64,000 bases of DNA from contig JAKRSH010000033.1 in NCBI GenBank assembly GCA_022402465.1, positions 1 through 64,000 on the forward strand, in the 5' to 3' direction. Origin of the DNA: Leptospiraceae bacterium (GTDB lineage: Bacteria > Spirochaetota > Leptospiria > Leptospirales > Leptospiraceae). Shown piece after piece: positions 45,534 through 55,153 of this stretch. How positions within the stretch are numbered: the stretch's first letter is position 1; every line of letters begins with the position of its first letter. The notes beneath the pieces are model-generated. The model made no database searches. It saw nothing but the letters and a program-made list of their open reading frames with translations, and was not told where the DNA came from. Position numbers and translations under genes: made by a program.

Positions 45534-48500
45534 GATTCAAATCCTACTTTGTTCAATTCTGTTGGTAGATAAATTTGAAAGCATGTTTTGTTTGGGATAG
45601 ACGAAAATTGAATTCTTCCATTATGCTTATCAATAATTTGTTTGGTAATATGAAGTCCTAATCCAGAACCTTCACCTCGATTTTTAGTTGTGAAGAAAGC
45701 TTGAAATATTTTTTCTTGGATTTCAATAGGTATACCTGGACCATTGTCTTCAAATTCTACCATAATTTCTTTCTGATCTGAATTGTAATTTGTGCGAATT
45801 GATATTACTCCTTTGTTATTCATAGACTGGATGCTATTCTGCAAGAGATTCGTCCATACTTGATTTAGCTCATCCAGATAACAATTGATATCTGGAATAG
45901 CTTGGAAATCTGTGTTAAGTTCGATACCTTGTTTGATTGAATTCTGGTATATAGTAATTATAGTTTCAATTCCATCGATAATATTTGCAGATTGCATTTC
46001 TTCGTTTTGATCGAAATGACTGTAATTCTTAAGTGCAAAAACGATTTTGCCAGCCTTATCCACAGCAGATTGGATAGTATTCGTTTTGGATTGAAAGCCT
46101 GCTAAGTTATAGGCTAGTTGAACTGGATTAACTTTTGTTATTCTGAATAGTGGCTCAAATTCGGAAACTGAATCGTAAATTCCCATATCTACTAAATAAT
46201 CTGAGATTTCTTCCGGATCAGGAAGATCTAATTCTTCTAAGTCATTACTTAAGTCAGATTTAATTTTTCGTTCTTCTCTAGTGGATAGAATTTTCTTTTC
46301 GAGTTTTGCTCGGTGTAATAATCTATAAAAAAGTTCTAAATCTTGTTCTGATAATTCTTGAATTACCTTAGGATAGTCATTCAAAGTTTCTTCTAGAGAA
46401 GTTGTGATATTTTGAATACTTGCTTTTATTGCACCCAGTGGTGTATTGATTTCGTGAGCAACCCCTGCAACCAATTGACCCAGAGCCGCCATTTTTTCTG
46501 ATTGAATCAATTGTTCTTGGGAATTTTTCAATTCTTTGTAAGTCTGATTTAAATCGTTGAAAAGCAAAGATTTATACAAAGAGCTAGCGATTTGAGCTGC
46601 GAAGGAATCTATTTTTCGGTTGTAATTATTTTTGAAATCACTTCGAGATATTGAGAGATTACAAAGCATAATAAATCCAATGGTCTTTCCTTCAATAATC
46701 AATGGAGATATTAATATATTATTTACTAAGTAATTATCTGTTATGAATTTTTCTGTTGAATTTAATCTATGGGAAATTACTTTCAGGGGAGCAAATTGAG
46801 ATCGTTGTAATTTATTTACCCAAGAGAAAGATCCATGATTGTTCAATGGTATTGGATTTTGAACCATTAAATTTGAAAGATTTCTTAAGTTTTGGTTTTG
46901 GAAATCTGAAGTAGGAATATATTCTGCTGTGTTATTCTGTTCATTTAATTTAAACAAGAAATAGGTATCGAAAGTAAATTCATTCTTTAAGAAAGAAATT
47001 GCCTTTTCAAAAAATTCTTTAATATCAATACTTTCATTCAGCGTTTGGTTCAAATTATTTAATTGTTGTAGATCATCTGCTAGATCTAATGATTTCGCTT
47101 TTGCATTCAGAGCTTCTTCATAGAGAAGTGATCTTTCTAAGGCTCCTCCAATTTGTTGGCTAAAGAACTCTACACTATTCAATTCAGCCTTAGTCAACCT
47201 TTCCGTTCTTTCAGAAAGATTGATTGCGAATATACCTAAACACTTGTTATTTGATACAATAGGTTGTAATAATAACGACTTTATCTTAAAAATTGATATG
47301 ATTTCTCGATCTGTTTCATGGAAATTTGAAATATGAGAAGTATTGGATAGATAAAAGTTCTTCTTTCTTTTGAACACATTGTACATTCTTCCAAGATCTT
47401 CATTGATTTGTTTTTTGAAATTAGACATAAATATCAGTTGATCTGCTTCTAAATTATCGGTTTTGCTAGTGGACAGGTCACTCTCCAAATATTTACCATC
47501 TTCCACAGCAAGAAGAACCCAGAAATATCCAGCTTTTAATTCATTAAAGATATATTTTTTAACTATATCCATCATTAGAATGAAATTTGAAGCTTTACTT
47601 AATTGAACCGAAACTTCATTTAAATTACGAACTAAACGTTCTGATGTTTCTACCATCTTCTTTTCTGATTTTAATTGATCTATGATACTAGATCTTTGGA
47701 AAACACCTGCTAACTGGTCAGCTATTCTTACAATACTATTAACATCTTTTTTGGATATATTTAGGGTTGATTTTTTTTTATCAGTAAGTGCCAAAACTCC
47801 AATTGGTTTATTTTCTAATAACAAAGGAATAACTAGTGCGTTGTTGATTCCTCCCATTTTATTGATTTTTAGATCCCCAGGAAATGCTCCTTTGGAATAA
47901 AACTTTTTAAAGAGAAATGGTTTTTTCCTAAGTAAAGTATCTATAACAATAGATTGATTCTTTTTTACTTCAATTTGGAAATTTTTTATAAAATCAGATT
48001 GCGAATAATCTAGATAAATTGAAGATCTATAGATTTTTGACTTTAGTATTGTTCCATCTTTATTTAACTCTAATAACCAAGCGCTAGTTATTTCATATTT
48101 TTGTTCTAGAAATAAATGTGTATAGTCAATCACAGATTCGAGATCTAAGCTTGAATTGATCATTTTTGTAAAAAGATTTAAATCTCGAATTTCTTTATTT
48201 GCTTCTTGTATTAATTCTTGTTCATTTTGAATTTCTAGAATAGTTGAATCTAGGCTATTAGCAATTGGTCTTGTTAGAATGAAAGATAAAGAATAAAAGG
48301 CTATAAGTAAAGGTGAACCTACAACGGTTAGGTGTAAAAGTTTCTGATCAATTGCAATAGCATCTTGTAATTCAAAATAGTACATTGTGGTTACAAAAGG
48401 AATAATGAAGAAGGATAAAACAGAGATTCGGTTCGATATGCTTGCTGCTTTTCCATTCTCCGATAGTCCATCATATTTAATAACGGCATATCCAATTAAA

Positions 48501-49975
48501 AGATAGGGAATGAAACCAAAATTTGAAAAAGTATAAACTGGGTATCCTTTTGTAGCAGGAAGGTTAAGTAATATTAAAAATGCGTTAATAATAAAAAAAG
48601 AAAATATAAATTTGTTAGCTTGGGTTACAGGTTCTTTTAATATTCGAATTTTATAAAACGAAAGTCCTAGTATAAATAAATTTACAAATGTTCCAAGTCC
48701 ACCATACAATTGTACCAAGATTCCTGAATTGGAAATTTTACCAAAACTATATTGGTAGTATCCATCGAATAGATATGGACTCATAGAACCAAAAGCAAGT
48801 AAGGTGCAAGAGATATCTATACAATATGTTATGATCTTAGACTCAAAATTTAGTATATAAGTAAGGAATCTATAACTTAGTGAAATAATAAAAGCAAAGG
48901 GAATAAATAATAGCTGTTCTAAACGTAAGGATATAAGGTCTGATAATTCTAAATTTTTTGTAACCATTATAATTTGCATACAAGAACTTATGAGCAATGT
49001 CATAGAAGCATAGATGTTTATTTTCTGCGAAGGATTACTGCCTGCTATATAAATACTTAGAATAAGTCCAATTAATCCTGAGAATAGTGGTAAAAGAAGA
49101 TGTGTGTTGTAGATTTCGCTATCAACCGATGGCTTTAGGCTTATTGAGATTGCGATCGAAACAAGTATCAGTACAACACTAATACTAAAAGAAATTAAAT
49201 AAAATAAGCCTTTTTGATTAAAAAGAAAATCATTGAGATTAGAATAATTAGAGCGAAAGAATCCATAGATTAAAAAGACCATAGGAATAAAAAAGAAACC
49301 TCCACCTGGATACAATGGGATACCTGCCAAGCTTGGAAGGTGAGAAATAACTAATATACAAATGGAATGAAAGGCAAAATGGCTCTGCCAAATAATAGGT
49401 CCCTTATCCTTGCTTAGATAAAAACGAATAAAAGCTAAAATAGAAATTATATATGTAAAAGTACTATATGCTCCCCAAATTTGTAGAGCAAGTCCTCCTG
49501 TTGGGTAGCTTCCAAAACTGTAATGTATCCATTTACCTGTAAATGCGGTCCCTCTATACAAATCCAAATAAGAGTAAAGAATTGTGAAAAAACTAATTCC
49601 CATTAAGTACAAAAGATATTTGTGTCTCTTATTTAGTATTATATATCCAAGGTACAACATACAAATCGGTAAACAGACACAAAACCAATATAAAGTATAA
49701 TTGAATTTTAATAATAAGTCTAAGTCTTGTATGTTGGAACGAAGTGATACAAGTAAGGCAAGTGAAGAAAGCGATAAAATTATTCCTAAATAGGAAATAG
49801 TTATCCAAGTATTTTCTCTTTCCTTCCATTTATAAATCAAAAGTGTAATTAAAATTATTCCTATTAAGAAAGTAAGATAACCTGGTAAGGCAAAGGGTAA
49901 TTGTACCCAGAAATAATCCCAACCAGTCGGATTCTCAGGAAAGATGAATGGTATAGGTGTCAACTTATTGAACAT
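45530..49975 (-). CDS. giant multi-TM, three-GAF sensor histidine kinase (copy B)
   Basis: A 1481-residue kinase starting MFNKLTPIPFIFP at 49975, with AAGGAAG seven bases upstream; an in-frame start at 50083 would lie deep inside copy C and is rejected. Its start overlaps the stop of copy C by 11 bases. The domain order equals copy A: 15-16 membrane helices, three GAF-like domains, the HisKA region with H1174 in [13 protein letters not shown], the STREERKIK insert and an intact ATPase domain. It looks more AT-rich than copy A. The first residues FNKLTPIPFIFPENPTGWDYFWVQLPFALPGYL are nearly those of copy C, pointing to a relatively recent common origin of B and C. Confidence 0.9.
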   Translation of the reverse strand: MFNKLTPIPFIFPENPTGWDYFWVQLPFALPGYLTFLIGIILITLLIYKWKERENTWITISYLGIILSLSSLALLVSLRSNIQDLDLLLKFNYTLYWFCVCLPICMLYLGYIILNKRHKYLLYLMGISFFTILYSYLDLYRGTAFTGKWIHYSFGSYPTGGLALQIWGAYSTFTYIISILAFIRFYLSKDKGPIIWQSHFAFHSICILVISHLPSLAGIPLYPGGGFFFIPMVFLIYGFFRSNYSNLNDFLFNQKGLFYLISFSISVVLILVSIAISISLKPSVDSEIYNTHLLLPLFSGLIGLILSIYIAGSNPSQKINIYASMTLLISSCMQIIMVTKNLELSDLISLRLEQLLFIPFAFIISLSYRFLTYILNFESKIITYCIDISCTLLAFGSMSPYLFDGYYQYSFGKISNSGILVQLYGGLGTFVNLFILGLSFYKIRILKEPVTQANKFIFSFFIINAFLILLNLPATKGYPVYTFSNFGFIPYLLIGYAVIKYDGLSENGKAASISNRISVLSFFIIPFVTTMYYFELQDAIAIDQKLLHLTVVGSPLLIAFYSLSFILTRPIANSLDSTILEIQNEQELIQEANKEIRDLNLFTKMINSSLDLESVIDYTHLFLEQKYEITSAWLLELNKDGTILKSKIYRSSIYLDYSQSDFIKNFQIEVKKNQSIVIDTLLRKKPFLFKKFYSKGAFPGDLKINKMGGINNALVIPLLLENKPIGVLALTDKKKSTLNISKKDVNSIVRIADQLAGVFQRSSIIDQLKSEKKMVETSERLVRNLNEVSVQLSKASNFILMMDIVKKYIFNELKAGYFWVLLAVEDGKYLESDLSTSKTDNLEADQLIFMSNFKKQINEDLGRMYNVFKRKKNFYLSNTSHISNFHETDREIISIFKIKSLLLQPIVSNNKCLGIFAINLSERTERLTKAELNSVEFFSQQIGGALERSLLYEEALNAKAKSLDLADDLQQLNNLNQTLNESIDIKEFFEKAISFLKNEFTFDTYFLFKLNEQNNTAEYIPTSDFQNQNLRNLSNLMVQNPIPLNNHGSFSWVNKLQRSQFAPLKVISHRLNSTEKFITDNYLVNNILISPLIIEGKTIGFIMLCNLSISRSDFKNNYNRKIDSFAAQIASSLYKSLLFNDLNQTYKELKNSQEQLIQSEKMAALGQLVAGVAHEINTPLGAIKASIQNITTSLEETLNDYPKVIQELSEQDLELFYRLLHRAKLEKKILSTREERKIKSDLSNDLEELDLPDPEEISDYLVDMGIYDSVSEFEPLFRITKVNPVQLAYNLAGFQSKTNTIQSAVDKAGKIVFALKNYSHFDQNEEMQSANIIDGIETIITIYQNSIKQGIELNTDFQAIPDINCYLDELNQVWTNLLQNSIQSMNNKGVISIRTNYNSDQKEIMVEFEDNGPGIPIEIQEKIFQAFFTTKNRGEGSGLGLHITKQIIDKHNGRIQFSSIPNKTCFQIYLPTELNKVGFES

Positions 49976-52900
49976 TAAAGGCTTCCTTAAGCGGTTTCGT
50001 AGTTTTATCAATTGGAAGATAGATTTGAAATAATGTCTTACCTGGAGTAGAAGAGAAATCAATTCGTCCCCTATGTTTGTCAATAATTTGTTTTGTAATA
50101 TGAAGTCCTAGACCGGATCCTTCTCCCCTTGGCTTTGTTGTAAAAAATGCTTGAAAGATTTTTTCTTGGATATCTGGAGGAACACCAGGACCATTATCTT
50201 GGAATTCTACAAGAATTTCATTTTCTTCCTTTAGTAATTTTGTTCGAATAAGGATCTCTCCTTTATTATTCATTGCTTGTATGCTATTTTGCAATAGATT
50301 AGTCCATACTTGGTTGAGCTCATCTAAATAACAATAGATAGATGGAATAGATTGAAAGTCAGTGATAAGATCTATACCCTGCTTAATAGAATTTTGGTAA
50401 ATGGTGAGTACTGTTTCTATACCATCTATGATGCTTGCAATTTGCATTTCTTCTCTCTGATCAACATGGCTATAGTTCTTGAGTGCGAATACAATTTTGC
50501 CTGCCTTATCAACAGCAGATTGAATCATACTTGTCTTAGATTGAAAACCAACTAAATTGTAAGCCAATTGAATTGGATTAACATTTGTTAGGTAAAATAA
50601 GGGTTCAAATTCTGTGACAGAGGAATAGATTCCCATATCAACTAGATAGTCGGATATTTCTTCAGGATCAGAAAGATTCATCTCTTCAAGTTCTTCTGTG
50701 AGTTTGGATTTGATTTTTCTTTCTTCTTTAGTTGAAAGCATTTTCTTTTCTGCTTTCGCACGATTCAAGAGACGGTTGAAAAGATCTAGATGTTCAGGAG
50801 AAAGTTTATTAATTACTTGTGGATAATCATTCAAAGTCTCCTCAAGAGATGTGGTAATATTTTGAATACTTGCTTTTATGGCACCCAGCGGTGTGTTGAT
50901 TTCGTGAGCAACCCCTGCAACCAATTGACCAAGAGCTGCCATTTTTTCAGATTGGATCAATTGGTCTTGGGAATTTTTCAATTCTTTATAAGTTTGATTT
51001 AGATTATTAAATAGCAAGGATTTGTATAAGCAACTAGCAATTTGAGCCGAGTAAGCATCAAACTTAGCTGAATATCGAGAAACGAATTCGGATTTTGTTA
51101 AATTAATGTTAATATTAGCGAGCATAATAAATCCAATCGTCTTATTTTGGATTTTTAATGGGGATATGATAGAATTCTTAATTTTAAAAAGTTCAATAAC
51201 TTGTTTCTCTATAGGCTGTGCTCTATGTAATGGTTTTGTATTGAAAATGGACTTTCCAATTTTATTTGCCCAGAAAAAACCACCTGATACATCTAATTTA
51301 ATTGGATTTTTAAAAACAAAATTGCTATGCTCATTTAAGTTTTTATCTTCGAAAGTTGTAGTTGGAATGTATTCAACTGAGTTTGATTCTTCATTCATTT
51401 TAACAAGAAAATGATATTCGAAATCAAATTCCTTCTTTAAGAAAGTTGTTACATGGTTGAATGATTCGATTAATCCAACAGCTTCATTCAAGGATTGATT
51501 CAGGCTATTGATTTCCTGTAATTCCTTTGCGAGAACTAAAGATTTCGATTTTGCTTCTAATGTTTTTTCAAATAGAATTGATCTTTCAATGGCTCCACCA
51601 ATTTGTTGAGTATACAATTCTATACTTTTTAATTCAGATCGTTTTAACCTTTCCTTTCTCATAGAAAGATCAATAAAAATAATTCCAACACATTCCTTAT
51701 TAAAGACAAGAGGTTGGGCTATCATTGATTTTAATTGAAAATTTTGAATAATTTCTTGATCTGCTTCTTTTTGATTGGGAATTTTTGAGGTATCGGGAAG
51801 ATATAAATTCTTTTTTCTTTGAAAAATAGTGTAAATTAATCCTAACTCTGGATTTAACTCTTTGCGAAAGTTCATTGCAAATTTTATTGCTTGGTTAGGA
51901 TAAATCCCATATTCATAGAAGGAATCAGTAAAGATATATTTTCGATCTTCACTAACTCTTAATATCCAAATTGGTCCTGTATTGAATTCTCTATGTAAAT
52001 AATTTTGTGCAACCTCCATCAATTCGGTAAAATCTGTTGCCTTACTAATTTGAAGAGAAATTTCATTTAAATTGCGGATAATTTTCTCTGAAGATTCTAA
52101 TATATTTTTTTCCTTGTTCAATTGTTCTAATAAGCTAGATCTAAGAATAACTCCAGATAGTTGGTCAGCTATTCTACTAATACTGTTTACTTCTTTCTTC
52201 GATAAATCTAAAATAGGAGATTCTATATTAGAAAGCTTCAAGACCCCTACAGCTTTATCTTCTAATAACAAAGGTAAAACGAGAGCATTTTCAACTTTTA
52301 ATGATTGATTAATTTCTACATCAGAATCTAAAAATGAATGAGGATTCCTACGAATGAGTATTGGTTTTTTTCTAAGGATTGACTCTACGGCAATGCTCAA
52401 TCCAGATTTCATTTCTATCGTGAATGTTTCTATAAAGTTCTTTTGAGCGGAATTTAATTCAAAGCTGGACTTCCATATCTTTGATTTTAATGAATTAGAA
52501 TTAGGCTCTATTTCAAACAACCAAATAGCCGTTATCCCATATTTATTATTTAGAAAACTATAAGTTGAATCCATTATGGAATTCAAATCTGTATTGGAGT
52601 TGATTAGTTTAGTAAAAAGATTCAAATCTCTTATTTCGGAGGTTGCTTGTAAGGTTAAATTCTTTTCTTCTTCCATTTTAAGAATTGTTTCATCCAAGTT
52701 ATTTGCAATAGGACGCGTGAGAATAAAAGAGAAAGAATATAAACCAATGAGTAATGGGGATCCAAATAAAACAGAATGAAGGATTCTCTGATCTAGGCCT
52801 ATCATCTGAGAAAGGTTCAAGAAATAAATTAAAATAGCAATTGGTAGTATGCCAAAGGAAAGTATTGATACGCGATTAGAAATACTTGCAGCCTTTCCTT

Positions 52901-54419
52901 GAGACGATAAGCCTTGGTATCTAATTACAGCATAGGCAATTACTAAAAAAGTAAGAAATGTAAAGTTGGAAAAAGTATAAAAAGTTATACCCATTGTTGC
53001 AGGAAGATTTAGTAAGACCAAAGTACAATTTAAAAAGAAACCAGATAAGATGAATTTACTAACAGCTGGAAGTTCAAAATTCTGAATTACAATTCTATAA
53101 ATTGCAAGCAATATTAGAAAAACATTTAATAAAATTCCAAATCCTCCAAAAATTTGAATTTGAATGCCTGCTTGTGAAATTTTTCCAAAACTATAAGTAA
53201 AATATCCTGTAAACAGATAAGGGCTCATAGCACCAAGAGCCATTAAGGTAACAACAGAATCAACGAGAAGTAAAATCGTTCTAGATTGGAAATTTAATAA
53301 ATGCGTAATAAATCTAAATAATAAAGAAGCTCCGAATGCTATTGGAATATAAAGTATTTGCTCTAATCTTAGAGATATCAGATCAGAAATTTCTAAATTC
53401 TTTATTATTAAAATAATTTCTAGACAAGATATCAAAACAAAACTTAAGGAAGCGTATATATTTAATTTCTCACTTGGATTAATACCTGCTATATAAGCAC
53501 TAAGTATTAGGCCTGTAATCACAGAAAATAAAGGAACAAGTAAATGTGGATGATAAATTTCAAAATCAGTTTGTGGCTTTAATCCTATAGAAATTATTGC
53601 AGAAAAAAGAATTAATATAAAACTAATGAGCGAAGTGCTAATATAGAAAATACCTTTTCGATTAAAAAGAAAATCATTTAAATTTGAAAAAGTTGATTGA
53701 AACATTCCGTACACCAAAAAAAGCATAGGAACGAATAAAAATCCACCTAAAGGATAGATTGGAAAACCAACTAAGCTAGGAAGATTAGAAAATAAAAGTA
53801 AGGAAAAACCATGAAAAGCAAAATGACTCTGCCATACAAATGCTTTCTGATCTTTACTAAAATAGAAGTGAATAAATGGAACTAAACTTATAAAATAACT
53901 AAGAGCATTATAGATTCCCCATATTCGTAAGGAAAGTCCACCAACTGGATAATTACCAAAACTGTAATTGATCCATCCTCCTGTAAAGGCGGAACCATTA
54001 ATAAGTGTTAAATAGACATATGCGATTGTAAAAAGAGAAATAATTCTCAAATAGTAAAATATACGATACCTATGGAATAGTATAATATCACCAAAAGATA
54101 TTATAAAAAAAGGAAGCCAAGCAGAGATCCAATAAAGACTTGTATTCCAATATAAAAGTAAATCCAGATCATGGATAGTTGATCTAAGTGAGAGTAAAAG
54201 TGAAAGTGAAGTTAAACTAAAAAGCAAACCAATATAAATAAAACTAGTATATTTACTTTCAGCCTCTTTCCATTTGAATATCAAAAGAGAAATAAGCAAA
54301 ATCCCTATAATGCATGTTAGAAATCCAGGTAAGGCATAAGGCAGTTGAACCCAGAAATAATCCCATCCAGTCGGGTTCACTGGAAAAATATACGGATTAG
54401 GATTTAACTTATCAAACAT
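49965..54419 (-). CDS. giant multi-TM, three-GAF sensor histidine kinase (copy C)
   Basis: A 1484-residue kinase, first gene of the long minus-strand array. It has the same organisation as copies A and B: multi-helix membrane part (about 30-580), three GAF-like domains, H1172 in [13 protein letters not shown], an insert with LSTKEERKIK and DYLVDMGIY, and an ATPase domain with [13 protein letters not shown] and [10 protein letters not shown]. It has no DISM kinase or receiver of its own; it overlaps copy B by 11 bases, so the two are probably co-expressed. The catalytic region is closer to B than to A even at DNA level, while the GAF regions differ more. A GC-rich hairpin lies about 100 bases upstream of its start. 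Confidence 0.9.
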   Translation of the reverse strand: MFDKLNPNPYIFPVNPTGWDYFWVQLPYALPGFLTCIIGILLISLLIFKWKEAESKYTSFIYIGLLFSLTSLSLLLSLRSTIHDLDLLLYWNTSLYWISAWLPFFIISFGDIILFHRYRIFYYLRIISLFTIAYVYLTLINGSAFTGGWINYSFGNYPVGGLSLRIWGIYNALSYFISLVPFIHFYFSKDQKAFVWQSHFAFHGFSLLLFSNLPSLVGFPIYPLGGFLFVPMLFLVYGMFQSTFSNLNDFLFNRKGIFYISTSLISFILILFSAIISIGLKPQTDFEIYHPHLLVPLFSVITGLILSAYIAGINPSEKLNIYASLSFVLISCLEIILIIKNLEISDLISLRLEQILYIPIAFGASLLFRFITHLLNFQSRTILLLVDSVVTLMALGAMSPYLFTGYFTYSFGKISQAGIQIQIFGGFGILLNVFLILLAIYRIVIQNFELPAVSKFILSGFFLNCTLVLLNLPATMGITFYTFSNFTFLTFLVIAYAVIRYQGLSSQGKAASISNRVSILSFGILPIAILIYFLNLSQMIGLDQRILHSVLFGSPLLIGLYSFSFILTRPIANNLDETILKMEEEKNLTLQATSEIRDLNLFTKLINSNTDLNSIMDSTYSFLNNKYGITAIWLFEIEPNSNSLKSKIWKSSFELNSAQKNFIETFTIEMKSGLSIAVESILRKKPILIRRNPHSFLDSDVEINQSLKVENALVLPLLLEDKAVGVLKLSNIESPILDLSKKEVNSISRIADQLSGVILRSSLLEQLNKEKNILESSEKIIRNLNEISLQISKATDFTELMEVAQNYLHREFNTGPIWILRVSEDRKYIFTDSFYEYGIYPNQAIKFAMNFRKELNPELGLIYTIFQRKKNLYLPDTSKIPNQKEADQEIIQNFQLKSMIAQPLVFNKECVGIIFIDLSMRKERLKRSELKSIELYTQQIGGAIERSILFEKTLEAKSKSLVLAKELQEINSLNQSLNEAVGLIESFNHVTTFLKKEFDFEYHFLVKMNEESNSVEYIPTTTFEDKNLNEHSNFVFKNPIKLDVSGGFFWANKIGKSIFNTKPLHRAQPIEKQVIELFKIKNSIISPLKIQNKTIGFIMLANININLTKSEFVSRYSAKFDAYSAQIASCLYKSLLFNNLNQTYKELKNSQDQLIQSEKMAALGQLVAGVAHEINTPLGAIKASIQNITTSLEETLNDYPQVINKLSPEHLDLFNRLLNRAKAEKKMLSTKEERKIKSKLTEELEEMNLSDPEEISDYLVDMGIYSSVTEFEPLFYLTNVNPIQLAYNLVGFQSKTSMIQSAVDKAGKIVFALKNYSHVDQREEMQIASIIDGIETVLTIYQNSIKQGIDLITDFQSIPSIYCYLDELNQVWTNLLQNSIQAMNNKGEILIRTKLLKEENEILVEFQDNGPGVPPDIQEKIFQAFFTTKPRGEGSGLGLHITKQIIDKHRGRIDFSSTPGKTLFQIYLPIDKTTKPLKEAFNVQ

Positions 54420-54517
54420 AGAAGATTAGCTAAAAATAAAATACAAGTATTCTATAAACAATTAAAAATTTTGAAAAATATTGACAATCACTCGAAAACT
54501 TATAAAAAATTCAAATA

Positions 54518-54541
54518 TTCACCCCCTGTTCAGGGGGTGAA
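54518..54541. terminator. GC-rich hairpin upstream of the signalling array
   Basis: TTCACCCCCTG (54518-54528) and CAGGGGGTGAA (54531-54541) pair perfectly around TT. It stands out in an AT-rich gap between the pseudogene and giant kinase C. On the minus strand a TTGAATTTTTT run follows a few bases later. It probably terminates the former Rieske/TPP gene; a regulatory site for the array is the alternative. Confidence 0.5.
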
Positions 54542-54600
54542 ATTGGAAAAAATCTCTTTAATCATAGTTTAATTATAATTAGAATATGAAAATATTAGAA

Positions 54601-55075
54601 TTAAATAAATAAATAATTATGATTTTCAGTAGCCATTGGATCGAAATCAATTTGGATAATTGGTTTCTTAGGGGTAATACCTGTATGATTAGAAAAAGAA
54701 GAACCAATTACAATCAGTAGGTCTGATTCATTCATAAAATTAGAAGCTATTGGGATTCCCGATCTACCGAGAACGCCACAACCAAGAGGGTGGGAGTCAG
54801 AAATTTGACCTTTTCCTTTGAATGTAGTCATAACAGGGGCATCTTAGCAAACCATTTTCAATCGAGCCTGCTCCTAGCGGACCACCTTGGTGGGGGCATT
54901 TATTAGAAATTGCTTGAAACCCATTATCAAAATGCGACAAGCAAACTTGAGTATGTCCAGCTCTCAAAGTCATTACTCTGTTTTCTTGTTGGAAATTTTT
55001 ATTTTCTAATACTTTATGCCATATAATTTTATTCTGCATTCTTTGCCCCGTTTTCTTTGATAAAAAACCTACCAT
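54601..55075 (-). pseudogene. remnant of a Rieske - thiamine-pyrophosphate enzyme fusion gene
   Basis: Two overlapping frames carry pieces of what was probably one gene. The first (from 55075, perhaps really from the Met at 55039) holds a Rieske 2Fe-2S start: HTQVCLSHFDNGFQAISNKCPHQGGPLGAG, then ENGLLRCPCYDY, in which the second Cys-Pro-x-His motif is ruined. The second frame (54831-54601) holds the central domain of a TPP enzyme of the acetolactate-synthase/pyruvate-oxidase type: MTTFKGKGQISDSHPLGCGV and SDLLIVIGSSFSNHTG, ending early at IDFDPMATENHNYLFI. The rest of the Rieske domain, the TPP-enzyme N-terminal domain and the whole catalytic C-terminus are missing, so at least two deletions occurred. 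It cannot encode an active enzyme. Confidence 0.7.
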
Positions 55076-55153
55076 TCATTTTATATTTTGGCTTCATTCT
55101 TTTTAAGAAAGAGAATTGACTCAAGTGTTTTACTCTTTTACATTCATTTTAAT

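Larger units (their letters stand above)
33090..54419 (-). repeat. tandem segmental duplication of a four-gene signalling module plus a third giant kinase
   Basis: Module A (41433-33090) and module B (49975-41712) each encode giant kinase, DISM kinase, lone receiver and receiver-cyclase in that order. Both have a four-base overlap at the first junction, a short gap (14 or 24 bases) at the second, and adjacent stop and start codons at the third. A third giant kinase (54419-49965) precedes module B. Protein similarity rises from the sensory parts to the receivers. This is best explained by tandem duplication followed by divergence. Confidence 0.9.

Noticed and set aside
49976-50083. 36-residue N-terminal extension of giant kinase B
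   Set aside because: It lies in another frame of copy C's conserved ATPase domain, whereas MFNKL aligns with copy C's start and has a ribosome site.
33090-54419. Possible assembly artefact creating the duplicated module
   Set aside because: The copies differ throughout in DNA and protein, with different spacers, so they cannot be one sequence assembled twice.
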